From Flavobacterium xueshanense (lineage in GTDB: Bacteria; Bacteroidota; Bacteroidia; Flavobacteriales; Flavobacteriaceae), in NCBI RefSeq assembly GCF_900112975.1, contig NZ_FONQ01000002.1, positions 186,001 through 250,000 of the forward strand: a stretch of 64,000 nt of DNA, in the 5' to 3' direction. Positions 25,858 to 34,923 of this stretch are shown piece after piece. Position 1 is the stretch's first letter, and each line of letters opens with the position of its first letter. Both the position numbers and the translations under genes were made by a program. Under the pieces are notes generated by a model. That model did not search any database. It saw only the letters and a list, made by a program, of their open reading frames with translations, and was not told the DNA's origin.

Positions 25858-28086
25858 ATGAAAAATATTATAATTACCGGTTCACTCCTTGTTACATCAG
25901 TGTTATTTGCACAACAAAAAGAACTTTCAAAAACTCAAAAGGACAGTATTGAAAGTTTAAATGAAGTCATCATTACTACCGATGCTATTATCGGCAGTAA
26001 ATTCAAAGCTAAAAACAAAGCCGGTTCTACTTATTTTATTTCTCCAAAAGAATTAAAAACCTTCAATTACGACGACGTTTCCCGAATTCTAAGAACAGTG
26101 CCCGGAGTTACTATTCAGGAAGAAGATGGTTTTGGTTTACGTCCAAATATCGGAATGCGAGGAACTAGTCCCAACCGAAGTGAAAAAATTACTTTGATGG
26201 AAGATGGAATTCTTATTGCTCCGGCTCCTTACTCCGCTCCTGCGGCTTATTATTTTCCAACGGTAAACAGAATGCAATCTTTCGAGATACTGAAAGGCGG
26301 AAGCCAAATTCAATACGGACCCTACACCACTGGAGGAGCGATGAATATGGTTTCGACGCAAATTCCAAATCGTTTTTCAGGTCGCGTAATCGCCAGTATT
26401 GGAAGCTTTAATACCAAAAAAACCTATGTGAATATTGGTGACGAGCATAAAAATTTTGGTTATGTTTTAGAATACAACAACCGCAATTCTGATGGATTCA
26501 AAAAAATTGACAACAGCTCAAAAAACACCGGTTTTCAAGGAAATGATTATGTAGCAAAATTCAGAATTAATACGGATGCTGATGCAAAAATTTACCAATC
26601 GTTAACTGCAAAAATTCAGTACAGCGAGGATTTGGCAAACGAAACGTATCTTGGCTTGACCGATGCCGATTACGCTGAAAATCCTTACCGAAGATACATT
26701 GGCTCGAGTGAAGATTATATTGAAACGGAACATAAACAAATTATGCTGACGCACTTGATAAAACCTTTTCAAAACTTCAGTATCACGACCAAAGCTTATA
26801 AAAATGATTTTGCCAGAAACTGGTATAAATTGGATGCTTTGAAACTTGGCGCTTCAAAGGTTAGTATCAATAATATTTTGACAAATCCTACCATTTACAA
26901 TGCAGAATACCGCGCTGTAACTGCTGCCGATAACACAAGCGATAATGCCTTATTGGTAAAAGCTAATAACCGTGTTTATGAAGCTAAAGGAATTCAAACG
27001 GTGGCGAACTACACTTTTGAAACGGGAAAAGCAAAACACGATATTGATTTTGGTATCCGTTACCACGAAGACTTTAAAGATCGTTTCCAATGGGTTGACG
27101 GATATGCAATTCAAAACGGAGTGATGAACAGAACCAGCAACGGAACTCCCGGAACTGACGCCAATGCTATCGTAAAGGCAGAAGCCATTGCTGCTCATAT
27201 TCTTTACAATCTGAATATTGATAAATTTACTTTCACACCCGGAATTCGCTACGAAGACATCAAATTGAATTCATTGAATTATGGAACAAAGGATGTCACG
27301 AGAGCAGGTACAACTTTGGCGAAAGCCAATAATAAAACAAATGTTTGGATTCCAGGAATAGGGATTCTGTATAAAATAAATGACGATTACAATATTTTTA
27401 CAAGTGTGCACAAAGGTTTTTCGCCTCCAGGTGTAAAAGCGGGTGAAGACGCTGAAAGCAGTTTGAATACAGAAATGGGTTTCCGTTTTCACAAAAATGC
27501 ATTACAAGGGGAAATCATCGGTTATTACAACAACTTTTCTAATCTTCAAGGTTCAGATTCGATGTCAGGCGGAGGAGCTGGGACTGGTGATTTATTCAAT
27601 GCGGGAGAAGCTATCGTAAAAGGAATTGAAGTTTTGGCAACCTATGACGTTATCAACAACCAAGAAAAAGGGTTTAAAATACCGGTTACCGTTTCCTATA
27701 CTTTAACAGATACCGAATTGAAAAATAATTTCAAAAGCACCATTTGGGGAACTGTAGAAAGTGGAGACGAAATTCCATACATCGCGAAAAATCAGTTGGC
27801 TATCACAACCGCATTTGAAACTGAAAAATTCAATTTTGCCCTTAGCGGAAAATATGTCGATGCTTTCCGAACTGAAGCTGGTGTTGGAACTATTCCGGCA
27901 AACAACAGAGTGGCTTCAAATTTCATTATAGATTTTTCAGCTAAATACCACCTTACTAACAACATCAGTTTGATGGGAAATATCATAAATTTATTAGACA
28001 AAGAATACGCAGTTTCGAGAGTTCCTGCAGGTTTACGACCAGGACAGCCTTTTGGAATTAACTTTGGAATAATGGCACAGTTGTAA
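25858..28086 (+). CDS. TonB-dependent receptor, FecA-like (ferric citrate type)
   Basis: 742 residues with a signal peptide (MKNIIITGSLLVTSVLFAQ). The plug domain at about 35-180 has the FecA-like stretch RPNIGMRGTSPNRSEKITLM, followed by the 22-strand barrel and a C-terminal aromatic end. It lacks the N-terminal signalling extension of E. coli FecA, so it imports but probably does not signal. Ferric citrate or a related siderophore is the likely ligand by similarity. It has its own promoter with operator-like half-sites and lies directly after feoAB, consistent with iron-responsive control. Confidence 0.88.
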   Translation: MKNIIITGSLLVTSVLFAQQKELSKTQKDSIESLNEVIITTDAIIGSKFKAKNKAGSTYFISPKELKTFNYDDVSRILRTVPGVTIQEEDGFGLRPNIGMRGTSPNRSEKITLMEDGILIAPAPYSAPAAYYFPTVNRMQSFEILKGGSQIQYGPYTTGGAMNMVSTQIPNRFSGRVIASIGSFNTKKTYVNIGDEHKNFGYVLEYNNRNSDGFKKIDNSSKNTGFQGNDYVAKFRINTDADAKIYQSLTAKIQYSEDLANETYLGLTDADYAENPYRRYIGSSEDYIETEHKQIMLTHLIKPFQNFSITTKAYKNDFARNWYKLDALKLGASKVSINNILTNPTIYNAEYRAVTAADNTSDNALLVKANNRVYEAKGIQTVANYTFETGKAKHDIDFGIRYHEDFKDRFQWVDGYAIQNGVMNRTSNGTPGTDANAIVKAEAIAAHILYNLNIDKFTFTPGIRYEDIKLNSLNYGTKDVTRAGTTLAKANNKTNVWIPGIGILYKINDDYNIFTSVHKGFSPPGVKAGEDAESSLNTEMGFRFHKNALQGEIIGYYNNFSNLQGSDSMSGGGAGTGDLFNAGEAIVKGIEVLATYDVINNQEKGFKIPVTVSYTLTDTELKNNFKSTIWGTVESGDEIPYIAKNQLAITTAFETEKFNFALSGKYVDAFRTEAGVGTIPANNRVASNFIIDFSAKYHLTNNISLMGNIINLLDKEYAVSRVPAGLRPGQPFGINFGIMAQL

Positions 28087-28111
28087 AAACTTTGTCATTA
28101 GTTTAACTCAA

Positions 28112-28137
28112 AAAAGCAACCTTTTTCGGTTGCTTTT
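28112..28137 (+). terminator. Terminator after the FecA-like gene
   Basis: AAAAGCAACC pairs with GGTTGCTTTT across a 6-nt loop and is followed by T-rich sequence. It lies 25 bp after the stop. Confidence 0.8.
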
Positions 28138-28152
28138 TCTTATTTTTACAAT

Positions 28153-28281
28153 ATGGATATTCAAGAAATTTTAGCTTTTTTAGCGCTCGGAATAGCACTG
28201 GCTTTTTTGATTAAAAAATTCTTCTTCAAAAAGAAAAAATCGGATAAAGATTGCGGTAGCGGCGATTGTGGCTGCAACTAA
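28153..28281 (+). CDS. FeoB-associated Cys-rich membrane peptide (42 aa)
   Basis: 42 residues from the ATG at 28153: a transmembrane helix (QEILAFLALGIALAFLI), a Lys-rich stop-transfer stretch, then the Cys-rich tail DCGSGDCGCN. This is the classic form of the FeoB-associated Cys-rich protein (FeoC-like role unproven). It is too short for many gene callers. Its stop lies 2 bp from the convergent gene ending at 28284. The link to feoAB is positional and by family. Confidence 0.85.
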   Translation: MDIQEILAFLALGIALAFLIKKFFFKKKKSDKDCGSGDCGCN

Positions 28282-28283
28282 TC

Positions 28284-28700
28284 CTATCTCAAATAACCAA
28301 TTTTCAGGTGATACTCTTCTGGATTAATCTTGGTTCCTTCTTTTGGATAGGGCAATAAACGAATGCTTTTTATATTCTTTTGTTTCGCTGGTAAATAAGT
28401 TGCAAACCATTTCTTATTGTCTTCTTCATTTTTCATCGAAAACACCAAAGTCGTATCTTTAATCAATTTTGAATCTTTATACACTGAAACAACGGCTGTA
28501 ACTTCTCCTGCCCAAATACATGTCACGCCTTCCGGACATCGGGAATCAGTAGCAATCGCTTTTAAAACCAACTGAAATCCTTTTTGATTGGGACATACTT
28601 TTTGCTTTATGGATACGTATTTAACCTTTTGTGATTTTTGGCTTTGCGCCAAAACTATACTGCTGATAATCATAAAAAAGAATAGCACTAACTTTTTCAT
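28284..28700 (-). CDS. Exported small protein with a DSRCPxxxxCxWAGE motif
   Basis: 138 residues with a signal peptide (MKKLVLFFFMIISSIVLAQ). The motif DSRCPEGVTCIWAGEV, with two Cys probably disulphide-bonded in the periplasm, is one I recognise from many Bacteroidota lipoproteins and small exported proteins of unknown function. The rest is beta-rich (VVSVYKDSKLIKDTTLVF). It lies downstream of the ZIP gene on the same strand with a 48-bp gap, so it may be the last gene of the regulator-ZIP operon. Confidence 0.7.
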   Translation of the reverse strand: MKKLVLFFFMIISSIVLAQSQKSQKVKYVSIKQKVCPNQKGFQLVLKAIATDSRCPEGVTCIWAGEVTAVVSVYKDSKLIKDTTLVFSMKNEEDNKKWFATYLPAKQKNIKSIRLLPYPKEGTKINPEEYHLKIGYLR

Positions 28701-28748
28701 ATATTGTATTTGAAGATTTAAAAATTTTATTGAAAGACAACGAAATTT

Positions 28749-29567
28749 CTAACTTAAAGCTACGTCCAAAACCATCATCACAATAAATCCTCCGACGAAT
28801 CCCAGCGTGGCGATATCGGTATTTTTATCTTGTTGCGTTTCCGGAATTACTTCTTCCACTACTACAAAAATCATTGCGCCTGCGGCAAAAGCCAAAGCAT
28901 ACGGTAAAATCGGAGTGAAAAATGTGACTGCAAAAGCACCTAAAACAGCGGCAACCGGCTCCACTAAAGCTGAAGATTGTCCGTACATAAAACTTTTCCA
29001 TCTGCTCATTCCCATACGTCGCAAAGGCATAGCAACAGCGATTCCTTCCGGAAAGTTCTGAATTCCAATACCAATCGCTAACGTTACAGCACCGGCAATG
29101 GAAGCCTCCGGAATCCCGGCGGCCACGCCTCCAAAAAGAACTCCAACAGCCAATCCTTCCGGAATATTGTGCAATGTAATTGCCGAAACCAACAAAGTGG
29201 TGCGTTGCCAAGGCGACTTAATTCCTTCGGTGACTTTAAAATTGATGTGAAGATGAGGTAAGACTTTGTCGATTCCGAAAATAAAAAGCGCGCCTAGGAA
29301 AAAACCAAAAGCTGCGGGAATGACTTTTGCAAAGCCTTCACCACCGGTCATTTCTATAGCTGGTGCCAATAAACTCCAAAAACTGGCCGCAACCATTACG
29401 CCACCGGTAAATCCGAGCATTCCGTCAAGAACCGTCCGATTCATAGTTTTAAACATAAAAACGAAAGAAGCTCCCAAAGCCGTTAAGAACCAAGTGAACA
29501 AACTTGCATACAAAGCGGCTAAAATTGGATCGATGCTCGTGAAATAATCTATTACAGATTGAAACAT
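28749..29567 (-). CDS. ZIP-family metal transporter
   Basis: 272 residues with eight transmembrane helices. The metal-site motifs of helices IV and V are present: TLHNIPEGLAVGVLFGG and GIQNFPEGIAVAMPL. ZIP proteins import Zn, Fe or Mn into the cytosol. The gene starts 2 bp after the stop of the DtxR-type regulator, so both are in one operon. This context favours Mn or Fe, with Zn possible; the sequence alone does not decide. Confidence 0.9.
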   Translation of the reverse strand: MFQSVIDYFTSIDPILAALYASLFTWFLTALGASFVFMFKTMNRTVLDGMLGFTGGVMVAASFWSLLAPAIEMTGGEGFAKVIPAAFGFFLGALFIFGIDKVLPHLHINFKVTEGIKSPWQRTTLLVSAITLHNIPEGLAVGVLFGGVAAGIPEASIAGAVTLAIGIGIQNFPEGIAVAMPLRRMGMSRWKSFMYGQSSALVEPVAAVLGAFAVTFFTPILPYALAFAAGAMIFVVVEEVIPETQQDKNTDIATLGFVGGFIVMMVLDVALS

Positions 29568-29569
29568 AA

Positions 29570-30217
29570 TTATTTGATGTATATATTACTGGCTATTTTA
29601 TTTGAAACTGTTATTTCTTTGTTTCCAACCCGAATTCTGAAAGAGGAATCAAAACTTTCCTTTTCGATAATTTCAATTTGGGAACCCAAAGCGATTTCTT
29701 GTTTGTCTAAATATTTTAAAAAATCCGAAGAAGTATCTTTTACTCCCACACAAATCCCCATTTGGTTTTTCTCGAATTCAGAAAGCAATTGTTTTTCTAC
29801 TTTTATAATTCTTCCGTTAGCATCCGGAATCGGATCTCCATGTGGATCTTCAGTGGGATTTCCCAGAAAATCATCCAACTTATTGATGAGTTTTTCAGAT
29901 TTGATGTGTTCCAATTGTTCGGCAATCTCGTGTACCTCATCCCAAGAAAAATCCAACTTTTCCACTAAAAAACATTCCCAAAGACGGTGTTTTCTAACGA
30001 TCATCTTCGCCGCTAATTTCCCTTTTTCAGTAAGAGAAACGCCTTGGTATTTTACATAGTTCACCAAGTCTTTCTCGGAGAGTTTCTTTAGCATATCAGT
30101 AACGGATGATGCTTTAGTTTCCATTTTTTCAGCAATGGCATTGGTACTGATATCAGCATCCGAAACTGCCGTAAGATGGTAAATGGTCTTGAGATAATTT
30201 TCTTCTGAAAAGGTCAT
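29570..30217 (-). CDS. DtxR/MntR-family metal-dependent repressor
   Basis: 215 residues. The N-terminal winged helix has SEENYLKTIYHLT and DISTNAIAEKMETKASSVTDML, with a dimerisation and metal domain (KHRLWECFLVEKL, WDEVHEIAEQLEHIKSE). The C terminus is an SH3-like FeoA-type domain (GSQIEIIEKESFDSSFRIRVGNKEITVS). When loaded with Fe or Mn, such proteins bind palindromic operators and shut metal-uptake genes. Candidate operators in this window carry the half-site TCTAAATA. It is divergent from a TonB receptor and heads the ZIP operon. Confidence 0.92.
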   Translation of the reverse strand: MTFSEENYLKTIYHLTAVSDADISTNAIAEKMETKASSVTDMLKKLSEKDLVNYVKYQGVSLTEKGKLAAKMIVRKHRLWECFLVEKLDFSWDEVHEIAEQLEHIKSEKLINKLDDFLGNPTEDPHGDPIPDANGRIIKVEKQLLSEFEKNQMGICVGVKDTSSDFLKYLDKQEIALGSQIEIIEKESFDSSFRIRVGNKEITVSNKIASNIYIK

Positions 30218-30313
30218 GCTGTGCTTTTTGAATACTCTTTTTTAATTTTAATACAAACTGATTTATTAATTTCTTCTTGAAGACTTCTCACTAAACCAAT
30301 TAAGTTATTGATA

Positions 30314-30343
30314 CAAATGTAATTAAAAAATTGGATTTGCAAA
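30314..30343 (-). promoter_or_regulatory. Promoter of the DtxR-type regulator and ZIP operon
   Basis: On the minus strand, TTTG (30340-30343), 18 nt, then TACATTTG (30314-30321). The 5' leader is about 90 nt. It faces away from the TonB receptor promoter, so the two overlap back-to-back in the same 165-bp region. Confidence 0.7.
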
Positions 30344-30367
30344 ATATAATTTTTAGCTTTGTCTAAA
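30331..30367 (+). promoter_or_regulatory. Promoter and overlapping operator of the second TonB receptor
   Basis: TTG at 30331-30333, 20 nt, then TAGCTTTG at 30354-30361. TTTAG-CTTTGT-CTAAA (30352-30367) is a dyad with 5-bp arms that covers the -7 box. A DtxR-type repressor bound here would block initiation. The TTG used by the longest frame (30359) lies inside this box, so translation must start further downstream. Confidence 0.65.
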
Positions 30368-30382
30368 TTTAATTTAAGTATT

Positions 30383-32659
30383 GTGAAAAAAATATACGCA
30401 TTAGTGCTTTTTTTGATGTTTCACTTTGGCTATACCCAAGAAAAAACAAGTCTTTCGGGATTTGTTTCATCAGAAAAAAAAGGGATTTCGGAGGTCCGCG
30501 TTTTTTTAATTGGTACAAAATACGCCACTCAAACGGATAGTTTAGGCAAGTATATCATCGAGAATATTGATGTCGGAAGTTATAAAATTCAAGTTGTCGC
30601 TACCGGTTTTCAAACTTTGAAAAAGAACATCGCCGTCAAAATCAATGAAAACAACATTTTGGATTTTGAACTTTCAAATACCGAAAATCAACTTAACGAA
30701 GTCGTGGTTTCGGGAACATTAAAAGCGGTAAAAAGGTTAGAAAGCGCCGTTCCTGTCGAGGTTTATTCCCCAATATTTTTCAAGAAAAATCCAACGGCCA
30801 GTATTTATGAAGCATTACAGAATGTAAATGGTGTAAGACCACAGCTTAATTGTGGCGTTTGCAACACAGGCGACATCCATATTAATGGGCTTGAAGGTCC
30901 GTACACTTTGGTTCTAATTGACGGAATGCCCATCGTGAGCAGTTTATCGACGGTGTACGGATTATCTGGAATTCCGAATTCACTGGTGGAACGAATTGAA
31001 ATCGTAAAAGGTCCCGCTTCGTCTTTATACGGTAGTGAAGCTGTGGGCGGTTTGATCAATATCATTACCAAAAACCCAAAAAACACTCCCCTATTCTCCG
31101 CAGATGTGTTTTCTACTTCTTGGTTGGAAACCAATGTTGACTTAGGAGTAAAACTCAATGTAGGCAAGAAAGCGACAGCTCTTTTGGGTCTAAATTATTT
31201 CAGATACAATCAAAAAATAGATAACGACAACGACAATTTTACCGATGTGACGCTTTCTGACCGTATTTCCCTTTTTCAAAAATGGACTTTCAACAGAAAT
31301 GAAAATCGATTGTTCACCATTGCGGCGCGTGGCGTTTATGAAGAGCGTTTTGGTGGCGATGTACGTTGGGAGAAAAAACACCGTGGCGGAGACGAAATCT
31401 ATGGCGAAAGCATTTATACCAAACGAGCCGAATTGATTGGAAGTTACCAATTGCCTTTTCCGGAAAAACTGGTGCTGTCTTTTTCAGGGAATGTACATTT
31501 TCAAGACAGTCGCTACGGTACAACGAGCTATATTGCCAACCAAAAAATTGGCTTTTTACAGCTGACTTGGGATAAAAAAATAGGGAGAAATGATTTACTA
31601 ACCGGAATTGCTACCCGATACAATTATTACGATGACAATACAGCTGCAACTTCAAAACTTGGAAATAACAATCCAGAAAAAACGTGGTTGCCGGGAATTT
31701 TTGTTCAAAACGAAATTACATTCACTGAAAAACACAAGATACTTCTGGGACTACGTTACGATCACAACTCGTTTCACGGAAGTATCTTGACGCCACGAAT
31801 TGCCTATAAATGGAAATTGAATGACAATAATATTATTCGATTGAATGCTGGCACGGGTTTTAGAGTAGTGAATTTATTTACCGAAGATCACGCTGCTTTA
31901 ACCGGCGCTCGTGAAATTATAATCGCAAATAACCTGAAACCGGAACAATCGATAAATGCCAATTTAAATTATATCAAGAAAATAAATTTCGAAAACGGCA
32001 CCTTTATTGGCATTGAAACTTCACTTTTTCATACCAGATTTAGTAATAAAATTGTTTCGGATTATGTTACTGATCCCAACCAAATCATTTACGACAACAT
32101 CAATGGTTACGCGATAAGTCAAGGAATCAGTATGAATATCGATTTCAATTTCCCAAATGGATTAAAAATGATCACAGGCGCTTCTTTACTAGACAACAAA
32201 AACGTTCAAAATGGCCGAAAAGAAACGCCTTTTCTAACCGAAAAATTTACGGCAACGTGGAGCGTTTCGTATAAAATTCAAGATATCGATTTGAATATAG
32301 ATTACACTGGAAATGTGTACAGCCGCATGCAATTGCCTCTTTTAAGCGCTTTAGATCCTCGTGCTCCAGAGTCGCCTTGGTACAGTTTGCAAAACATTCA
32401 GTTTACCTATTCTGGTTTAAAAAACGTTGAATTTTATGCCGGAATTAAAAACCTGTTGAGCTTTTTGCCCAAACAAAATAACCCTTTTTTAATTGCAAGA
32501 ACAAATGATCCTTTTGATAAAAATGTAACGTACAACTCGAACGGACAAGTATTGGCAACGCCTGAAAACCCGTATGGGTTGACGTTTGACACGACGTATG
32601 TGTATGGACCAAATCAAGGAATCAGAAGTTTTTTTGGACTTCGATATACGTTACGATAA
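30383..32659 (+). CDS. TonB-dependent receptor with CxxC plug and N-terminal carboxypeptidase-like domain
   Basis: 758 residues from the GTG at 30383, whose signal peptide MKKIYALVLFLMFHFGYTQ is typical; the longer TTG start is inside the promoter. Residues about 22-100 are a carboxypeptidase-D regulatory-like domain (KGISEVRVFLIGTKYATQTD). The plug (about 115-235) has QLNCGVCNTGDIHING, with Cys157 and Cys160, and GPASSLYGSEAVGGLINI. A barrel follows. The ligand is not evident; the adjacent DtxR regulator and operator point to a metal complex. It overlaps the next gene, an exported thioredoxin, by one base. Confidence 0.85.
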   Translation: MKKIYALVLFLMFHFGYTQEKTSLSGFVSSEKKGISEVRVFLIGTKYATQTDSLGKYIIENIDVGSYKIQVVATGFQTLKKNIAVKINENNILDFELSNTENQLNEVVVSGTLKAVKRLESAVPVEVYSPIFFKKNPTASIYEALQNVNGVRPQLNCGVCNTGDIHINGLEGPYTLVLIDGMPIVSSLSTVYGLSGIPNSLVERIEIVKGPASSLYGSEAVGGLINIITKNPKNTPLFSADVFSTSWLETNVDLGVKLNVGKKATALLGLNYFRYNQKIDNDNDNFTDVTLSDRISLFQKWTFNRNENRLFTIAARGVYEERFGGDVRWEKKHRGGDEIYGESIYTKRAELIGSYQLPFPEKLVLSFSGNVHFQDSRYGTTSYIANQKIGFLQLTWDKKIGRNDLLTGIATRYNYYDDNTAATSKLGNNNPEKTWLPGIFVQNEITFTEKHKILLGLRYDHNSFHGSILTPRIAYKWKLNDNNIIRLNAGTGFRVVNLFTEDHAALTGAREIIIANNLKPEQSINANLNYIKKINFENGTFIGIETSLFHTRFSNKIVSDYVTDPNQIIYDNINGYAISQGISMNIDFNFPNGLKMITGASLLDNKNVQNGRKETPFLTEKFTATWSVSYKIQDIDLNIDYTGNVYSRMQLPLLSALDPRAPESPWYSLQNIQFTYSGLKNVEFYAGIKNLLSFLPKQNNPFLIARTNDPFDKNVTYNSNGQVLATPENPYGLTFDTTYVYGPNQGIRSFFGLRYTLR

Positions 32660-33126
32660 TGAAAAATAAACTTGCTATACTGTTGCTTTTATGCTGTGCG
32701 ATTCCTGCTGGATTTGCGCAGTTGCATTCGGCTTCATTCGAACAAATCGACAGTTTGCAAAAGATCGAAAAGAGAAATACGATTGTTTTTATTCAAACCG
32801 ATTGGTGCCAGTTTTGTCATGCCATGAAAAACACCACTTTTAAAAACGAGGAAATCATCAAGAAACTCAACAACACTTTTTATTTTGTTAATTTCAACGC
32901 CGAAGAAAAACGAAGCATTGTTTTCAACAAAACTACTTTTCAATTCAGGCCCACGGGAAACAACTCCGGAACCCATGAGCTGGCCATCGCATTAGCAACA
33001 GTCAATAAGCAACTAAACTTTCCTGTTTTGTGTGTTTTGAATAGTGAAAATGAGATTGTTTTTCAGCACAGCGGCTACTTAAAACCAACAGAATTTAAGC
33101 TGATTTTAGAGAAACTAAAAGAATAA
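32659..33126 (+). CDS. Exported thioredoxin-fold protein
   Basis: 155 residues with a signal peptide (KLAILLLLCCAIPAGFA). The active-site motif is DWCQFCHAM (CxxC), followed by the cis-Pro strand NFPVLCVLNSENEIVF. It probably exchanges thiols and disulphides in the periplasm. The ATG overlaps the TAA of the TonB receptor (TAATG), so both are made together. The receptor plug has its own CxxC, which makes it a possible partner; this is inference. Confidence 0.85.
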   Translation: MKNKLAILLLLCCAIPAGFAQLHSASFEQIDSLQKIEKRNTIVFIQTDWCQFCHAMKNTTFKNEEIIKKLNNTFYFVNFNAEEKRSIVFNKTTFQFRPTGNNSGTHELAIALATVNKQLNFPVLCVLNSENEIVFQHSGYLKPTEFKLILEKLKE

Positions 33127-33133
33127 AATTGTT

Positions 33134-33141
33134 TATTTTTG
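33134..33141 (+). promoter_or_regulatory. -7 box of the lycopene cyclase gene
   Basis: TATTTTTG lies 21 bp before the ATG at 33162 and overlaps the start of the longest open frame, which supports the downstream start. Confidence 0.5.
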
Positions 33142-33161
33142 GGGAAATGTTAAATTCCCAA

Positions 33162-34313
33162 ATGAAACACTACGATTATATTTTTACCGGTGCAGGATTA
33201 TCGGCTTTGATGACCGTGTATAAAATGGTGCAATCCGGAAAATTTAAAGATAAAAGTATTTTGTTGCTGGATGAAAATACCAAAAAAACCAACGACAGAA
33301 CGTGGTGTTTTTGGAAAACCAACGATTCACTTTGGGAACAATCAATTTCAAAAAAATGGGACTCGGCTTTGTTTGCCAATGAAGACTTCCGCAGGGATTT
33401 AGACTTAAAACCGTACCGCTACAATATGGTGAAAGGGTTGGATTTTTACACTCAGGTATTTGATTTGATTTCGAAACAAGAAAATATCACTTTCATCCAT
33501 GAAAAAGTATTGGAAATTGAAGAATCTGAAACTATAATTCTAATACAAACCGAAAGCGAATCCTTTTCGTGCTCGAAATTGTTTAATAGTATTTACAACA
33601 AACAAAAAGCAGCAAGCCAGACCTCATATCCTTTGTTGCAGCAGCATTTTATTGGTTGGTTTATCAAAAGTGAACAGCCTGTTTTCAATCCAGAACAAGC
33701 TACATTCATGGATTTTTCGGTGGAGCAAAAAGGAAATACCCGTTTTATGTATGTGTTGCCCACTTCCAAAACTGAAGCTTTACTGGAATATACGTTGTTT
33801 TCACACCACCATTTAAAAACTGAGGAATACGAAAACGAAATCCAGCATTACATCGCAAAACTTGGGATTACAAACTATGAAATCGTCGAAAAAGAGCAAG
33901 GCAGCATTCCCATGACGTGTTATCCTTTTTGGAAAGCGAATACGAAAAACGCAATCAACATAGGAACTTCCGGTGGTTGGACGAAAGCCAGTACGGGTTA
34001 CACTTTCAAAAATTCTGATAAAAAATCAACAGAATTGGTAGCTTTTTTGCAAAGGGAAACCGACTTTACTAAGTTTCACAAAAGAACCAAATTCTGGTTT
34101 TACGATTTGCTTTTATTAGACATTTTAGACCGAAAAAATGAATTGGGTTCTTCTATCTTTTCTTCAATGTTCAAAAAAGGAAATTCAACATTAATTTTTA
34201 AATTCTTGGACGAGGAAACTACATTTAAGGAAGACATTGAAGTAATTTTAAAATGCCCAAAAATGCTATTCATTAAAGCTATTTTTCATGTGGCTTTCAA
34301 ATCATTGAAATAG
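33162..34313 (+). CDS. crtY: Lycopene cyclase (CrtY-like)
   Basis: 383 residues from the ATG at 33162 (MKHYDYIFTGAGLSALMTVYKM). The FAD-binding start GAGLSAL and the family motif NDRTWCFWK are present, and the C-terminal half has the cyclase pattern GTSGGWTKASTGYTF. The enzyme closes the beta-ionone rings of lycopene to make beta-carotene, the precursor of the yellow zeaxanthin of Flavobacteria. Partners such as crtB, crtI and crtZ are not in this window. An ATG at 33147 is also possible; the -7 box favours 33162. Confidence 0.9.
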   Translation: MKHYDYIFTGAGLSALMTVYKMVQSGKFKDKSILLLDENTKKTNDRTWCFWKTNDSLWEQSISKKWDSALFANEDFRRDLDLKPYRYNMVKGLDFYTQVFDLISKQENITFIHEKVLEIEESETIILIQTESESFSCSKLFNSIYNKQKAASQTSYPLLQQHFIGWFIKSEQPVFNPEQATFMDFSVEQKGNTRFMYVLPTSKTEALLEYTLFSHHHLKTEEYENEIQHYIAKLGITNYEIVEKEQGSIPMTCYPFWKANTKNAINIGTSGGWTKASTGYTFKNSDKKSTELVAFLQRETDFTKFHKRTKFWFYDLLLLDILDRKNELGSSIFSSMFKKGNSTLIFKFLDEETTFKEDIEVILKCPKMLFIKAIFHVAFKSLK

Positions 34314-34370
34314 CAATAAAACTATAACAAAACTTTATAATTCAACTCCTGTTCTTGAATGTAAACTTTG

Positions 34371-34378
34371 TAACTTTG
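34371..34378 (+). promoter_or_regulatory. -7 box of the bacilliredoxin gene
   Basis: TAACTTTG matches TAnnTTTG, 37 bp before the ATG at 34415. Confidence 0.55.
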
Positions 34379-34414
34379 CAACTTAAAATTAGTATTGATT
34401 TAAAATATAAAAAT

Positions 34415-34825
34415 ATGTATCCAGAAGAAATGGTAAAACCAATGCAAGAGGAACTAACCGCTGCAGGTTTTCAAGATTTACATAGTGCTGAAGCAGTAGA
34501 GAACGCAATGAAATTAGAAGGAACAACACTAGTAGTTGTAAATTCGGTTTGTGGTTGTGCTGCCAGAAACGCACGTCCCGGAGCAAAAATGAGTTTAGAT
34601 GGCGCTAAGAAACCAGACCATTTAATCACTGTTTTTGCAGGAGTTGACAAAGAAGCAGTTGATGCTGCAAGACAACACATGTTCCCTTTTCCTCCATCAT
34701 CGCCGAGTATGGCTTTGTTCAAAAACGGAGAATTAGTGCACATGCTAGAGCGTCACCACATTGAAGGTCGCCCGGCTGAACTAATTGCTGAAAACTTGAA
34801 AGATGCTTTCAACGAATATTGCTAA
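34415..34825 (+). CDS. Bacilliredoxin-family protein (BrxA/YphP-like)
   Basis: 136 residues from the ATG at 34415 ([19 protein letters not shown]). The active motif is [14 protein letters not shown], the CxC disulphide pair of YphP/YqiW-like bacilliredoxins. In bacillithiol-using bacteria these remove bacillithiol from proteins. It lies in the cytoplasm. It has its own promoter and terminator. The longer frame from 34355 overlaps the promoter and is not the start. Confidence 0.9.
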   Translation: MYPEEMVKPMQEELTAAGFQDLHSAEAVENAMKLEGTTLVVVNSVCGCAARNARPGAKMSLDGAKKPDHLITVFAGVDKEAVDAARQHMFPFPPSSPSMALFKNGELVHMLERHHIEGRPAELIAENLKDAFNEYC

Positions 34826-34847
34826 AATTTACATTTTAGAATGTATC

Positions 34848-34884
34848 AACCCTTTCTGAGTTCTAAACTCTGAAAGGGTTTTTT
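34848..34884 (+). terminator. Terminator of the bacilliredoxin gene
   Basis: AACCCTTTC pairs with GAAAGGGTT across a 15-nt partly paired loop and is followed by T-rich sequence, 23 bp after the stop. Confidence 0.85.
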
Positions 34885-34923
34885 ATTTATAAACTAGGTG
34901 AACTTTGTATAATTTTTTTATTT

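Noticed and set aside
30359-30382. TTG start of the second TonB receptor
   Set aside because: It lies in the -7 promoter box, and the added residues spoil the signal peptide.
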